38,229 bases of DNA from an uncultured Bacilli bacterium (GTDB lineage Bacteria; Bacillota_I; Bacilli_A; RF39; UBA660), in assembly GCA_934101625.1 (NCBI GenBank), contig CAKORV010000007.1, positions 1 to 38,229 of the forward strand, written 5' to 3'. This document shows, piece after piece, positions 1-7,486 of this stretch. The position numbers were made by a program, and so were the translations under genes. The notes under the pieces are model-generated. The model was not told where the DNA came from. It did not search any database and was given only the letters and a program-made list of their open reading frames with translations. Position 1 is the stretch's first letter; each line of letters starts with the position of its first letter.

Positions 1-55
1 TTATTACATACATTAGACCTACCTTAGTTTTAATTTTACTAAACAAACTTCTCAT
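1..55 (-). CDS. Start of an unidentified gene, cut by the left edge
   Basis: An ATG at 55 on the minus strand is preceded by a textbook ribosome binding site (GGAGG at 61-65, 5 nt spacing). The frame is open to the edge of the window and gives 18 residues beginning MRSLFSKIKTKVGLMY. The N-terminus is basic and then turns hydrophobic, which would suit a membrane or secreted protein, but too little is visible to name a family. Directly upstream lie two terminator-like hairpins and a G8 tract, so expression may be controlled by attenuation. Confidence 0.5.
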   Translation of the reverse strand, partial: MRSLFSKIKTKVGLMYVI

Positions 56-70
56 ACTTGCCTCCACAAC

Positions 71-98
71 AAAAAATCCATAGACTTGTGCCTATGAA
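71..98 (-). terminator. Terminator-like hairpin just upstream of the edge gene
   Basis: On the minus strand a 7-bp stem (arms 92-98 and 77-83, one G-U pair) with an 8-nt loop is followed at once by six T residues (76-71). It sits only 6 nt before the ribosome binding site of the gene at 55, where an attenuator would be placed. Confidence 0.5.
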
Positions 99-114
99 CT
101 TAATTTCACGAAAA

Positions 115-202
115 AACTATGAGAGTTATTTACCTTTAACCCCCCCCGATTTCTGTACCAAGTTTGGTACTTAATTCGAAGAAAATTACTTCTCTCATAG
201 TT
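115..202 (-). promoter_or_regulatory. Structured leader RNA with 11-bp closing stem and G8 tract
   Basis: A perfect 11-bp inverted repeat (arms 192-202 and 115-125, AACTATGAGAG on the minus strand) encloses 66 nt. Inside are a small GAAG/CTTC hairpin, a near-perfect 7-bp hairpin (arms 164-170 and 155-161) and a run of eight G (140-147). The 3' arm runs straight into a T tract, so the element can act as a long-loop terminator. It matches none of the riboswitch consensus motifs I know (purine, TPP, FMN, SAM, lysine, ydaO, T-box). A junction-type regulatory RNA is an inference from the fold. Confidence 0.4.
136..198 (-). CDS. Possible 20-residue leader peptide ending in Gly-Gly-Gly
   Basis: An ATG at 198 follows AAAGGAG at 209-215 with about 10 nt spacing and opens a 20-codon frame (begins MREVIFFELSTK) that ends in GGG GGG GGT TAA across the G8 tract. 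A gain or loss of one G would change the end of the peptide and the stop position. Whether it is translated is unknown; the start codon is buried in the 11-bp closing stem. It may be no more than a chance frame in a structured leader. Confidence 0.22.
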   Translation of the reverse strand: MREVIFFELSTKLGTEIGGG

Positions 203-261
203 TAATTACTCCTTTATATTTTATATCTTAATTCTACCATTTATATTTTATCTTATCAATA

Positions 262-786
262 CTAATCTAATTCATTTTCTATATCTTCAACATTATTTAG
301 ATATTTTACATTCTTATTATTATCTATTTTAATTAAAGCATATTCTTTAACTTTAAGTTCATCAGATGCTTGAACACTTTCATTATCTTCTTCACTAACA
401 ATATACTTATTAAATGAATTATTAAGATTAACTATATATACTGGTAAGTGTTCATCCTTATCTTCATATGATGAAACTATACTACTTAAATTTATATATT
501 CATGAGATTCAGTATTTACTAATAATACATAGTATTCATCTTCATCTCTATCAAATACAGTTCCACCAGTAATGTTCTCATAACTTATACTTGGTGTAGT
601 CAATTCAGGCTTATTATACCCTTCATCAAATAATCCATTATTTTTAGCTAATATTGTAAATAAATATATTATTCCCAAAGCCCCTAAGATAACAATTACT
701 GATATTAAAAATGACTTAACATTATTTTCTTCTGTAGTTATATTTCTATCTTTTCTAATTCTTTTTGTTTTTTGTCTTTTTGCCAT
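262..786 (-). CDS. Small single-TM protein with extracytoplasmic domain, unknown function
   Basis: The protein has 174 residues: a very basic N-terminus (MAKRQKTKRIRK), one membrane helix at about 25-47, then an acidic extracytoplasmic domain of about 125 residues. The alternation of strands and helices in that domain (segments such as YYVLLVN, PVYIVNL and YALIKID) loosely recalls a thioredoxin fold without active-site cysteines, but that is only an impression. I prefer the ATG at 786 over the in-frame ATG at 810 because AGGTTG lies 9 nt before it. The gene follows the lipoprotein gene ending at 889, with a terminator between, so it is probably transcribed separately. Confidence 0.7.
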   Translation of the reverse strand: MAKRQKTKRIRKDRNITTEENNVKSFLISVIVILGALGIIYLFTILAKNNGLFDEGYNKPELTTPSISYENITGGTVFDRDEDEYYVLLVNTESHEYINLSSIVSSYEDKDEHLPVYIVNLNNSFNKYIVSEEDNESVQASDELKVKEYALIKIDNNKNVKYLNNVEDIENELD

Positions 787-872
787 TATTATCAACCTCA
801 TAATAATCATATCACATTATTTATTGTTTTTAAAGAAATATTATTTACTTTAATTAAAAAATGTCAAATAAA

Positions 873-890
873 AAACGGAATAATCCGTTT
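873..890 (-). terminator. Terminator of the lipoprotein gene
   Basis: Stem AAACGGA/TCCGTTT (884-890 with 873-879) with a 4-nt loop, followed on the minus strand by TTTTTATTT. It overlaps the stop codon of the gene ending at 889. Confidence 0.75.
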
Positions 891-1878
891 ATTTAGTTAA
901 TGCTACAGTAGCAGTACTAGACGCTATTTGTAAAAGTTCTTCATTAGAAAGAGATTCACCAATTATATAATATTCTTTTCCATCACTATTCCAATTTAAA
1001 CTTGTTTCAGTAATTATACCTAATACTGGTCCATATTGTACTACTTCTCCATTAACTAATGTTGTTTCATGTTTTTCCTTAGATTTAGCATTTTCTTCAA
1101 CTAATATAAAAGGTTTCACACCAGTATAAGAAAGTATTACTCTTTCACTACCATTATTATCGACTACTTCTTCTCCACTATAAGTTGTCCCAGATGGAAG
1201 ATACATAGGATAAACAATATTATCTAAACTAGCAGTAGTTTCTGTTTCTTTAGCACAATTCTCACAAATACTAGATTTTAAAGAAAAGTAATCTTTTTCA
1301 TAATTAGTCTTAGTATCTATTTTAGTTATAATCATTTTTATAGAAGTAATACCTTTACTATTTTTAACTTCTACTTTATTAGGTAAATATTCTTTATCTA
1401 GTGTTATCAATTGTTCTTTCAAATCACTATTATTTGGATAATTTACTTTACTTTTTATTATATATGTATCTTTTTTTACTTCTGTAGTTCTTTCACTATC
1501 ATTTAGTACATCATTTAATATAGTTTCTAGTATATAAGATTGACTGCTATTAGTAGGCCATTCACTTTGAAATTTAAAGCTTTTATTAAGTGAAGGGGTG
1601 ACTACATATACTCCATCTTCATTTTTTAGTATTATCTGCTCATGGCTATTTTCTTTATTTATTAGAGATACTTTATAATAATTACCTTTTTTATATGTTA
1701 CATCAACAGTATAGTTATACTTATCTTCATTATTTATTATTTCCATATCTCCAGTTAAATGGTAATTTTTTACAGATGTAACTTTATTTTCAAATTCTTT
1801 TATTACATCTTCTTCTTTCTTTTTACCACAACCTACCAATAATAGTAAAGAAAATACAATTATTAATATCTTTTTCAA
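889..1878 (-). CDS. LolA/YdcC-like lipoprotein
   Basis: This 329-residue protein has a lipoprotein signal peptide with lipobox LVGC (Cys about 17) followed by a charged KKKEED stretch. The body, with repeated antiparallel-strand segments and the motif YHLTGDMEI near residue 40, resembles the outer-membrane-lipoprotein-sorting (LolA-like) fold found in sporulation/germination proteins such as B. subtilis YdcC; the C-terminal third (from about 220) resembles the DUF4367 region often attached to it. It should sit on the outer face of the membrane; its ligand is unknown. The start is TTG at 1878 with AGGAGGG about 6 nt upstream. Two Cys in CENC (about 204-207) are unexplained. Confidence 0.7.
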   Translation of the reverse strand: MKKILIIVFSLLLLVGCGKKKEEDVIKEFENKVTSVKNYHLTGDMEIINNEDKYNYTVDVTYKKGNYYKVSLINKENSHEQIILKNEDGVYVVTPSLNKSFKFQSEWPTNSSQSYILETILNDVLNDSERTTEVKKDTYIIKSKVNYPNNSDLKEQLITLDKEYLPNKVEVKNSKGITSIKMIITKIDTKTNYEKDYFSLKSSICENCAKETETTASLDNIVYPMYLPSGTTYSGEEVVDNNGSERVILSYTGVKPFILVEENAKSKEKHETTLVNGEVVQYGPVLGIITETSLNWNSDGKEYYIIGESLSNEELLQIASSTATVALTK

Positions 1879-1990
1879 AATAACCCTCCTTTAATTATTT
1901 CTAGTTAATTATACTCTTTTGTTATGTCATTATTCCAAATATGAATAATTTTTATAAATTTGATTAAACTAATTAACATAAGGAGGTATT

Positions 1991-2200
1991 ATGCAAACAT
2001 TACAAAAGATAGCATTAGGTTTAATTATTATAGGTGCTTTAAACTGGGGTTTAGTAGGTCTATTTAATTTTAACTTAGTTGAGGCATTGTTTGGTGTAGA
2101 TACTTTATTTACTAAAGTAGTTTATACCTTCGTTGGATTAGCAGGCATTATTAATATTGGACTACTTATTACACCTTTTGAAAATACTGCTAGAAAGTAG
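1991..2200 (+). CDS. DUF378 family small membrane protein
   Basis: This 69-residue protein has two membrane helices joined by a short loop. The motif GALNWGLVGLFNFNLVE in the first helix is the signature of the DUF378 family, which is widespread in Firmicutes and has no assigned function. The ATG follows AAGGAGG with 5 nt spacing. It is the only plus-strand protein gene in the window and converges on cdaR, sharing a bidirectional terminator with it. The length is normal for the family. Confidence 0.9.
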   Translation: MQTLQKIALGLIIIGALNWGLVGLFNFNLVEALFGVDTLFTKVVYTFVGLAGIINIGLLITPFENTARK

Positions 2201-2210
2201 AAAAAATAAA

Positions 2211-2233
2211 AGAATGTGAGAAATTCACATTCT
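2211..2233. terminator. Bidirectional terminator between DUF378 and cdaR
   Basis: A 9-bp perfect stem (2211-2219 with 2225-2233) and a 5-nt loop. On the minus strand it is followed by TTTTATTTTTT, so it strongly terminates cdaR transcripts; on the plus strand the T tract is weaker (TATTTATTT). Confidence 0.8.
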
Positions 2234-3599
2234 ATTTATTTGAAACAATTATATTTATACTTTTAACTTTACTTGTATATGTTAATTTTAAGTCTGTACC
2301 TGTTACATATACTGGAACAGAATATGTACCTGGTTCAGTTATTTCTTTTAAATCAATGTATGCTTTAATATTAGTTGTTTCTAAACTATCAAGTAAACTT
2401 TTAACTCCTTTTACTGTTACTGTTACATTAGCATCATTTTGACTAGCACCTTGTGCAATAAATTTAGGATCTAAGTTTTCAGTTTCAATACTTATGTTAT
2501 CAAAGTCTTTACTTGTTTCTTGTTCCATTGTTACAGTTATTGTTACAGATGTATCACTTATACTTCTACTTCCTGCAGGTTTATTTATTACTTTTTGATA
2601 TACTTTATCTTCGCTTAAGTTTGTTACATCTATTTCTACTTCTATGAAATTTAAGTCTGCTAGAATTGATTCATCTGCATATACAGTTACATTTGTTACA
2701 CTACTAGTTATACTACTTATTGCAGAACCACTTCTTACTTCTCCTTTAGGTACTACTTTTAGTGGTACTGTTTTACTAGGACTAGTTATTGTTACAGTTG
2801 CAGTTACTGTACCTGGTACTATTTCTATATCTTTCATTTCTTTACCAGTTTCATCATAAGCAATAAGTTTAACACCTTCTAATGTATATGTTCCACTTTC
2901 TTTAGCATTTAATGCATTTACATCTACTATTGCTTTAACATTTGCTACTGTTTCTAGTTTTTCTTTATAACTTTTAATTATTACGTCATTTTTGTCTAGT
3001 AATACATTACTTACTACTAAAGTTTCACTTAATTTATCAGTATTTATTAAATCTATTGATACACTTCTTGTTTCACTTACTTTAGGATATATCACTACAG
3101 TTAGACTACTAGGATCTAGTTTATAATTTAATGTATTTATTGGTTTATTATATTCTAGTTTTACTTTATGAGTTCCTACATCATAGTTTGTTAAATCCAA
3201 ACTTACCTCATGATCTCCTCTTTGTTCTGCTAAGTATAGATCTCCACTTCTACCCATTAGTATTATGTCTACTGTATCAGGTAGTCCTTCCACCACATAT
3301 GCTTCCTCATTATATTCAACATTTACTTTTTGATTTTTAAGTACAACTGCTTTGGTATTATTTATTCCAATTACCTTTTTATCTACTGCAAAGAAGAATA
3401 ATAAGGCTATAAATAATGATAAGTACAAAAGTACAGTTGGTTTATTTAAGATTTTATCTATTATACCACTTTTAAATGTAAATTTGTCTTTTATAAAATA
3501 TGCTACTTTGCTTATTGGTGTTAATATTATTTTATCAAAAAATTTATATATACCACCAAAGATTTTTTTTATAAAGTTAGTTTTCTCCGTCTTTTTCAA
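2232..3599 (-). CDS. cdaR: CdaR, YbbR-domain regulator of diadenylate cyclase
   Basis: CdaR is the extracellular, membrane-anchored partner that modulates the c-di-AMP synthase CdaA. The 455-residue product has a basic N-terminus, one membrane helix at about 55-75 (LLYLSLFIALLFFFAV), then a long, strand-rich, Thr/Val-rich outer region of repeated YbbR domains (recurrent VxVKGVxxxLDxL and LxLTNYDVGTHKV type segments). It is somewhat longer than many CdaR proteins. The start is TTG at 3599 with GGAGG 9 nt upstream; it overlaps the cdaA 3' end by 23 nt, so the two are translationally linked. Usually glmM follows cdaR; here a terminator ends the operon instead. Confidence 0.88.
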   Translation of the reverse strand: MKKTEKTNFIKKIFGGIYKFFDKIILTPISKVAYFIKDKFTFKSGIIDKILNKPTVLLYLSLFIALLFFFAVDKKVIGINNTKAVVLKNQKVNVEYNEEAYVVEGLPDTVDIILMGRSGDLYLAEQRGDHEVSLDLTNYDVGTHKVKLEYNKPINTLNYKLDPSSLTVVIYPKVSETRSVSIDLINTDKLSETLVVSNVLLDKNDVIIKSYKEKLETVANVKAIVDVNALNAKESGTYTLEGVKLIAYDETGKEMKDIEIVPGTVTATVTITSPSKTVPLKVVPKGEVRSGSAISSITSSVTNVTVYADESILADLNFIEVEIDVTNLSEDKVYQKVINKPAGSRSISDTSVTITVTMEQETSKDFDNISIETENLDPKFIAQGASQNDANVTVTVKGVKSLLDSLETTNIKAYIDLKEITEPGTYSVPVYVTGTDLKLTYTSKVKSINIIVSNK

Positions 3600-4419
3600 G
3601 AGAGTCCACCTCCTCTTCTTCTAGTTTTTCATCTGCATCAAAGAATGTTTCTTTCTTAGGTTGTAATCCTTCGATTAATATCATTCTTGCATCATCCAAT
3701 GTTAGGTTATAGTTTAGTTCATTATCCATAGCTATTGATACTCTTCCAGTTTCTTCACTAACACAAATACTTATTGCATCACTTACTTCAGCTATTCCTA
3801 AACATGCACGATGACGTGTTCCAAGTCTTTTAGATATTGTTGTATTCATGCTTGTTGGAAGTACACTACCAGCACATGTTATTCTATCTCCTTGAATTAT
3901 TACTGCTCCATCGTGTAAAGGATTATTTGGAAAGAATATACTAATCAATAATTCGCTACTTAAGTCAGCATATAATTTATGTGCTTGTTCTATATATTGA
4001 TTTAAACTATAGTCTCTTTCTACAACTATTAATGCACCAATTCTATTTCTTTTTAGATATTCAACTGCTTGCATTATTTCATAAACTACCTTTTCTCTTT
4101 CATCAACAGTTAGTACTTTATGTCTTCCAAGTAATTGACTTCTACCTAAGTTTTCAAGAACATTTCTAATTTCTGGTTGAAATATTACAATAAGTGCTAG
4201 AGGTGCCCATTCTATTACATATTCTAGTAATACTCCTACTGTATTAAGATTTAACCAATCACTTAGTAATTTTAGTAGTACTACTATTATTAATCCTTTA
4301 AATATTAACGTTAATTTTATATTTTTCTTAATATATTTTAATAAATAGTATATTACAAACCATAATATTGCAATATCTAATACCTTTGTAAATATATTAA
4401 ATATTTGTGACAAATTCAT
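3577..4419 (-). CDS. cdaA: Diadenylate cyclase CdaA
   Basis: CdaA condenses two ATP into cyclic di-AMP, a second messenger for potassium, osmotic and cell-wall control. The 280-residue protein has three membrane helices (about 6-28, 38-53, 57-80) and a cytoplasmic DAC domain. The catalytic motifs are intact: DGA at 170-172 (PLHDGAVII) and RHR at 202-204 (LGTRHRACLG). An acidic tail follows the domain. I chose the ATG at 4419 because AGGAGGG lies 6 nt upstream; the longer frame from 4446 has no such site. It heads a two-gene operon with cdaR. Confidence 0.95.
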   Translation of the reverse strand: MNLSQIFNIFTKVLDIAILWFVIYYLLKYIKKNIKLTLIFKGLIIVVLLKLLSDWLNLNTVGVLLEYVIEWAPLALIVIFQPEIRNVLENLGRSQLLGRHKVLTVDEREKVVYEIMQAVEYLKRNRIGALIVVERDYSLNQYIEQAHKLYADLSSELLISIFFPNNPLHDGAVIIQGDRITCAGSVLPTSMNTTISKRLGTRHRACLGIAEVSDAISICVSEETGRVSIAMDNELNYNLTLDDARMILIEGLQPKKETFFDADEKLEEEEVDSLEKDGEN

Positions 4420-4456
4420 AATTGTCCCTCCTAATGTATATATCAATTATAATATA

Positions 4457-4483
4457 AAAAAGATATATTTACTATATCTTTTT
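4457..4483 (-). terminator. Terminator between the gene ending at 4507 and cdaA
   Basis: An 11-bp stem (4457-4467 with 4473-4483), 5-nt loop, flanked by T-rich sequence on both strands. It probably ends transcripts of the 4507-5040 gene before cdaA. Confidence 0.6.
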
Positions 4484-4506
4484 ATTTTTTTGTGTTAAGT
4501 TTACAT

Positions 4507-5040
4507 CTATTTTATATCATCAAAAATGTTTAATGTTTCTATGTTTTCACTTTGTTGTGGTTGTGTATTTGTGTTTTCATTAATCATTTCTACAGCAGGT
4601 TGTTCATTTGGTGTTTCTGATATAGGTGTTACCTCATTATTATTTATTCCAGTTGATTCACTATAAAATTCTATTGGAGTTTTTTCTTCTTCTTTTAGTG
4701 GAATGTCATTTATTTCCATAGTATCTTCTGTTACCGCATTTTCAGGCGTTTCAGGTGTCTCTAAATGTGCACTAATAGATTCTGCTGGTGTTGGTTGAAC
4801 AGTTTTTGCTAATTCTGGTTGTGGTTCATTAGTAACACTAGCTGTTTCAGTTGGCACAGCATTTTCCACAGGTGTACTAGGAACAGGTTGTTCATTTGTA
4901 CTTATACTTTCTCCTTTAAATGTATTTTTATCTTTCTTCTTAGATTCAACTATAAATCCTACTAATGCAAAACATAAAACTCCAGCTGCTACAAAAAACC
5001 ATATATAATAGTCAGCTAAAAAATTTATCACACTTTCCAT
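4507..5040 (-). CDS. Single-TM protein with Pro/Thr/Glu-rich low-complexity tail
   Basis: This 177-residue protein has an N-terminal membrane helix (about 12-31, rich in F, V and A), a short KKKDK cluster that should stay in the cytoplasm, and about 140 residues rich in Pro, Thr, Glu, Ser and Asn with no Cys and no recognisable fold. The positive cluster after the helix predicts a cytoplasmic tail. The ATG at 5040 is preceded by AAGGAGG. I do not recognise a family; the tail may be a disordered spacer or an interaction segment. Confidence 0.65.
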   Translation of the reverse strand: MESVINFLADYYIWFFVAAGVLCFALVGFIVESKKKDKNTFKGESISTNEQPVPSTPVENAVPTETASVTNEPQPELAKTVQPTPAESISAHLETPETPENAVTEDTMEINDIPLKEEEKTPIEFYSESTGINNNEVTPISETPNEQPAVEMINENTNTQPQQSENIETLNIFDDIK

Positions 5041-5101
5041 TTTACATCCTCCTTACTATAACATTATTTTATCAAACAATAATGTTTTTTTCAATATAAT
5101 T

Positions 5102-6139
5102 TTATTCAGCATTTTCTACATTATTACTAATTATGTCTAAATATTTGTTATCTGGTTCTATTTGAATCCAAGTATTTCCATCATTAAGTTTAATTTCCTC
5201 TTCTGTATTTGCATAGTAATATCTAGTTTGAGATGCTCTTGTATCTTTTTTCCATGTTATTGGTACAGCATATCCATTTGTAATATAATATCCTTCTCCA
5301 CTACCTATATTTTCTAATTTTTGTCTTCCATAACTATCATAACTATAGTTTTCTAATTTATATGTTATTATGTTTTTAGCTGTATATTGATTATTAGTTA
5401 TACTATCAACATGTGGCGTATCAGCCATATACCTTAGATATACTTTATTTGTTTCATCATATTTATAACTAGTTGTGTGGTAACTTGAATAAGGTATTAC
5501 TACTTCATCAGCTTTAATAGCATTTTCTTTATCATTAAAATTAATTTCATCCACACTATAGTTAAGTAAATTTCTTTTATTAGTTGTTGTTTTTATATTA
5601 AGGTTTTTTATTCCATCATTTATCATACTCATTTTAGTAAAACCTGTATGTTCATATGCTTTATCTAAACTTTTATCTCTAAAGAAATATTTTCCTTCAT
5701 AATCCATTCCATCAATATGGTCTATACCTAAAGAACTTATATCATTATATGCATCATTACTTCCTCCCCAATGGATATATATAGCATCATTTTCAAGTAC
5801 ATAATCTAAAAAGTATGGTCTACTACTTCTAACAGAACCTATTTTTTCTACATCTTTTTGGTCTTTATACAAAGCCATTATTCTAGTAATACCACCTTCT
5901 GCGATTATTTCATAATTTATGTATGATTTATCTAAACCTGCATGTGGCCATGCTTGATGATTATTGTTTATCATAACAGCAATTGACCTAGAATTACTAG
6001 ATTCATCAATAATTTTTAACTTTTTTTCTTCTTTCTTTTCTTCTTTATATATATTATCACTACTAAAATATTTCTTATAAACAAAAATACCTGATACAAT
6101 AATACATAATACTAGTATAAAACCTAATACTTTTTTCAT
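5102..6139 (-). CDS. DUF3048 (YerB-like) extracytoplasmic protein
   Basis: The 345-residue protein has an N-terminal membrane anchor/signal (about 5-22), a Lys/Glu-rich spacer, then two DUF3048 regions. Typical family features are visible: AVMINNNHQAWPHAGLDKS (about 54-72), YEIIAEGGITRIMALY, GSVRSSRPYFLD, and a C-terminal part with TYKLENYSYDSYGRQKL and GEGYYITNGYAVPITW. B. subtilis YerB belongs here, but as a lipoprotein; this one has no clear lipobox Cys. The biochemical role is unknown. Start ATG at 6139 with AGGTG 4 nt upstream. Confidence 0.85.
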   Translation of the reverse strand: MKKVLGFILVLCIIVSGIFVYKKYFSSDNIYKEEKKEEKKLKIIDESSNSRSIAVMINNNHQAWPHAGLDKSYINYEIIAEGGITRIMALYKDQKDVEKIGSVRSSRPYFLDYVLENDAIYIHWGGSNDAYNDISSLGIDHIDGMDYEGKYFFRDKSLDKAYEHTGFTKMSMINDGIKNLNIKTTTNKRNLLNYSVDEINFNDKENAIKADEVVIPYSSYHTTSYKYDETNKVYLRYMADTPHVDSITNNQYTAKNIITYKLENYSYDSYGRQKLENIGSGEGYYITNGYAVPITWKKDTRASQTRYYYANTEEEIKLNDGNTWIQIEPDNKYLDIISNNVENAE

Positions 6140-6226
6140 AAAACACCTACCTTTAATATAAGTATACTAGTTTTTTTATTTATATTAAATAATAATTATA
6201 ATGGTTAACACTAATAGTGTAAAGAA

Positions 6227-6254
6227 AATAGACTCTGTTAAATCAAAGTCTATT
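6227..6254 (-). terminator. Terminator of the XRE regulator gene
   Basis: Stem AATAGACT/AGTCTATT (6247-6254 with 6227-6234), 12-nt loop, followed on the minus strand by TTCTTT. It overlaps the stop of the gene ending at 6250. Confidence 0.6.
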
Positions 6255-6492
6255 CATCTTTTATTTTCTTTATTCCTATAGTATAACCAAATGGTTCAAG
6301 CATTTTAACAAGCGTTCTTACATTTGGAACTTTGTATCTACTTTCTAATACAGCTATCATTTCCCTACAAACTCCACTATTTTTACTCATTTCCATTTGT
6401 GTCATATTAAGTTCTTTTCTCAAATTAATAAATTCATCAACTAAATTATCTATTAGTTCATTTACTTCTTTCTCATTATTTCTTTTATTCAT
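6250..6492 (-). CDS. Small XRE-family DNA-binding protein
   Basis: This 80-residue protein is essentially one helix-turn-helix domain (about 22-76): RKELNMTQMEMSKNSGVCREMIAVLE fits the Cro/C1 pattern, with the recognition helix near residues 44-54. A short acidic helix precedes it. Homologues of this size occur as lone regulators or as antitoxin-like partners. It lies 14 nt after the gene ending at 6506 and is probably co-transcribed with it, with GGAGA 4 nt before its ATG. Its target could be the twin promoters of the two upstream paralogues, which is inference. Confidence 0.8.
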   Translation of the reverse strand: MNKRNNEKEVNELIDNLVDEFINLRKELNMTQMEMSKNSGVCREMIAVLESRYKVPNVRTLVKMLEPFGYTIGIKKIKDE

Positions 6493-6505
6493 TGTTTCTC
6501 CATTA

Positions 6506-6931
6506 TTATAATGATTTTTTTCTAATTTTTGCTTCTTCTACTTTTGCTAAGTATTCTCTATAAGATTCTTCTTGTTTAATTTTCATTTGATCATAATGAG
6601 ATTCTAACATATTCTTTTCATCAGTACTTAATCTAATAACCTTATTATCTTTTAATCTAGTTATTCTATAATTACTTTTTTTGTCTAAAAGATACTTTTC
6701 TAATTCTACCCTAGTAGGTACTTTATCAAAAAATTCAATAAGATATTTTTCTTCTTTTATACCTTTTTTGTAATATGTGTCATCTCCTGTTTGTCTTCCA
6801 TTGGAATAAATGAATCTATATACTGCATTATTACATTTAATACAAGAAGAAACTTGATTTTCTCCTTCATAGCTAATACAAGTATCATTTACCATTCTTT
6901 TTATTTTTAAAATTCCTTCGTTTTCTTTCAT
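6506..6931 (-). CDS. CIKC-motif protein, paralogue 2 of a tandem pair
   Basis: This 141-residue soluble protein is clearly paralogous to the product of the gene just upstream (7007-7414). Shared features are the start MKENEG-LKIK, a conserved CIKCxNAVYRFIY block near residues 36-48, RQTGD, EEKYLIEFFDK-PTRVELE, and YxITRL. The CxxC together with an earlier Cys suggests a small metal or redox site, but I recognise no family. The C-terminal 35 residues are helical, charged and differ between the copies. It has its own promoter at 6953-6981, and GGGAGG precedes the ATG at 6931. The xre gene follows 14 nt downstream. Confidence 0.75.
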   Translation of the reverse strand: MKENEGILKIKRMVNDTCISYEGENQVSSCIKCNNAVYRFIYSNGRQTGDDTYYKKGIKEEKYLIEFFDKVPTRVELEKYLLDKKSNYRITRLKDNKVIRLSTDEKNMLESHYDQMKIKQEESYREYLAKVEEAKIRKKSL

Positions 6932-6952
6932 AAATCGCCTCCCTTAAATTAT

Positions 6953-6981
6953 ATTATAAAATTATAAAATTTATTTGTAAA
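6953..6981 (-). promoter_or_regulatory. Promoter of the second CIKC paralogue
   Basis: TTTACA (6976-6981) and TATAAT (6953-6958) are separated by 17 nt. The sequence is nearly the same as that upstream of the first paralogue, so the promoter was duplicated with the gene. Confidence 0.6.
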
Positions 6982-7006
6982 GTTTAATTATTCATTATTA
7001 ATTTCA

Positions 7007-7414
7007 CTATTTTTGGTGTTTTAATACACATCTTTTATATGATTCTTCTTGTTTTTTTCTTATTTCTTTATAAGTTTTATTCATTTCTTCAAATTCTTTA
7101 TTGTTATGTTTTAAAACAACACCATCACTTAATCTAGTAATTTTATAATCACTATTAGGATTTAAAAAATAACTTTCTAATTCTACTCTAGTAGGTATTT
7201 TATCAAAAAATTCAATTAAGTATTTTTCTTCAGACACACCTTTTTTATGATATTCATTATCACCAGTTTGTCTTTCATCATTATAAATAAATCTATATAC
7301 TGCATTTTCACATTTAATACATTCTATTATTTTACATAATCCAAAATAATCATAATTAACACAATTATTTTTTACTTCTGTTTTAATTTTTAGAACTCCT
7401 TCATTCTCTTTCAC
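7007..7414 (-). CDS. CIKC-motif protein, paralogue 1 of a tandem pair
   Basis: This 135-residue soluble protein is the partner of the gene at 6506-6931 and shares the blocks MKENEGVLKIK, ECIKCENAVYRFIY (about 34-47), RQTGDN and EEKYLIEFFDKIPTRVELE. It has two more Cys before the CIKC (NNC at 17 and GLC at about 27), one more than its paralogue in that region. No known family is recognised. The start is GTG at 7414 with GGAGG 6 nt upstream. It has its own promoter at 7435-7462 and is separated from the pilus operon by the terminator at 7469-7484. Confidence 0.75.
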   Translation of the reverse strand: MKENEGVLKIKTEVKNNCVNYDYFGLCKIIECIKCENAVYRFIYNDERQTGDNEYHKKGVSEEKYLIEFFDKIPTRVELESYFLNPNSDYKITRLSDGVVLKHNNKEFEEMNKTYKEIRKKQEESYKRCVLKHQK

Positions 7415-7434
7415 AATTGCCTCCTTTACACTTT

Positions 7435-7462
7435 ATTATAAATCATAAAAATTATTTGTAAA
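7435..7462 (-). promoter_or_regulatory. Promoter of the first CIKC paralogue
   Basis: TTTACA (7457-7462) and TATAAT (7435-7440) are separated by 16 nt, just downstream of the pilus operon terminator. Confidence 0.6.
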
Positions 7463-7468
7463 GAAAAA

Positions 7469-7484
7469 TAATCCATTCGGATTA
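7469..7484 (-). terminator. Terminator of the pilus operon
   Basis: A 6-bp stem (TAATCC/GGATTA, 7479-7484 with 7469-7474) with a 4-nt loop, followed on the minus strand by TTTTTCTTT. It lies directly after the stop of the second sortase. Confidence 0.7.
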
Positions 7485-7486
7485 CT

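Noticed and set aside
1..261. Known riboswitch or T-box
   Set aside because: None of the conserved motifs of the common classes, nor the T-box GGNACCGCG-type sequence, is present; I kept it only as an unidentified leader.
1..261. Retron-type ncRNA because of the 11-bp inverted repeat
   Set aside because: The element is far shorter than known msr-msd RNAs and the 18 visible residues of the downstream gene do not suggest a reverse transcriptase.
2644..3624. Plus-strand open frames across cdaR
   Set aside because: They lie antisense to a well-supported gene, have no ribosome binding sites and read as low-complexity hydrophobic sequence; they are shadows of the minus-strand codons.
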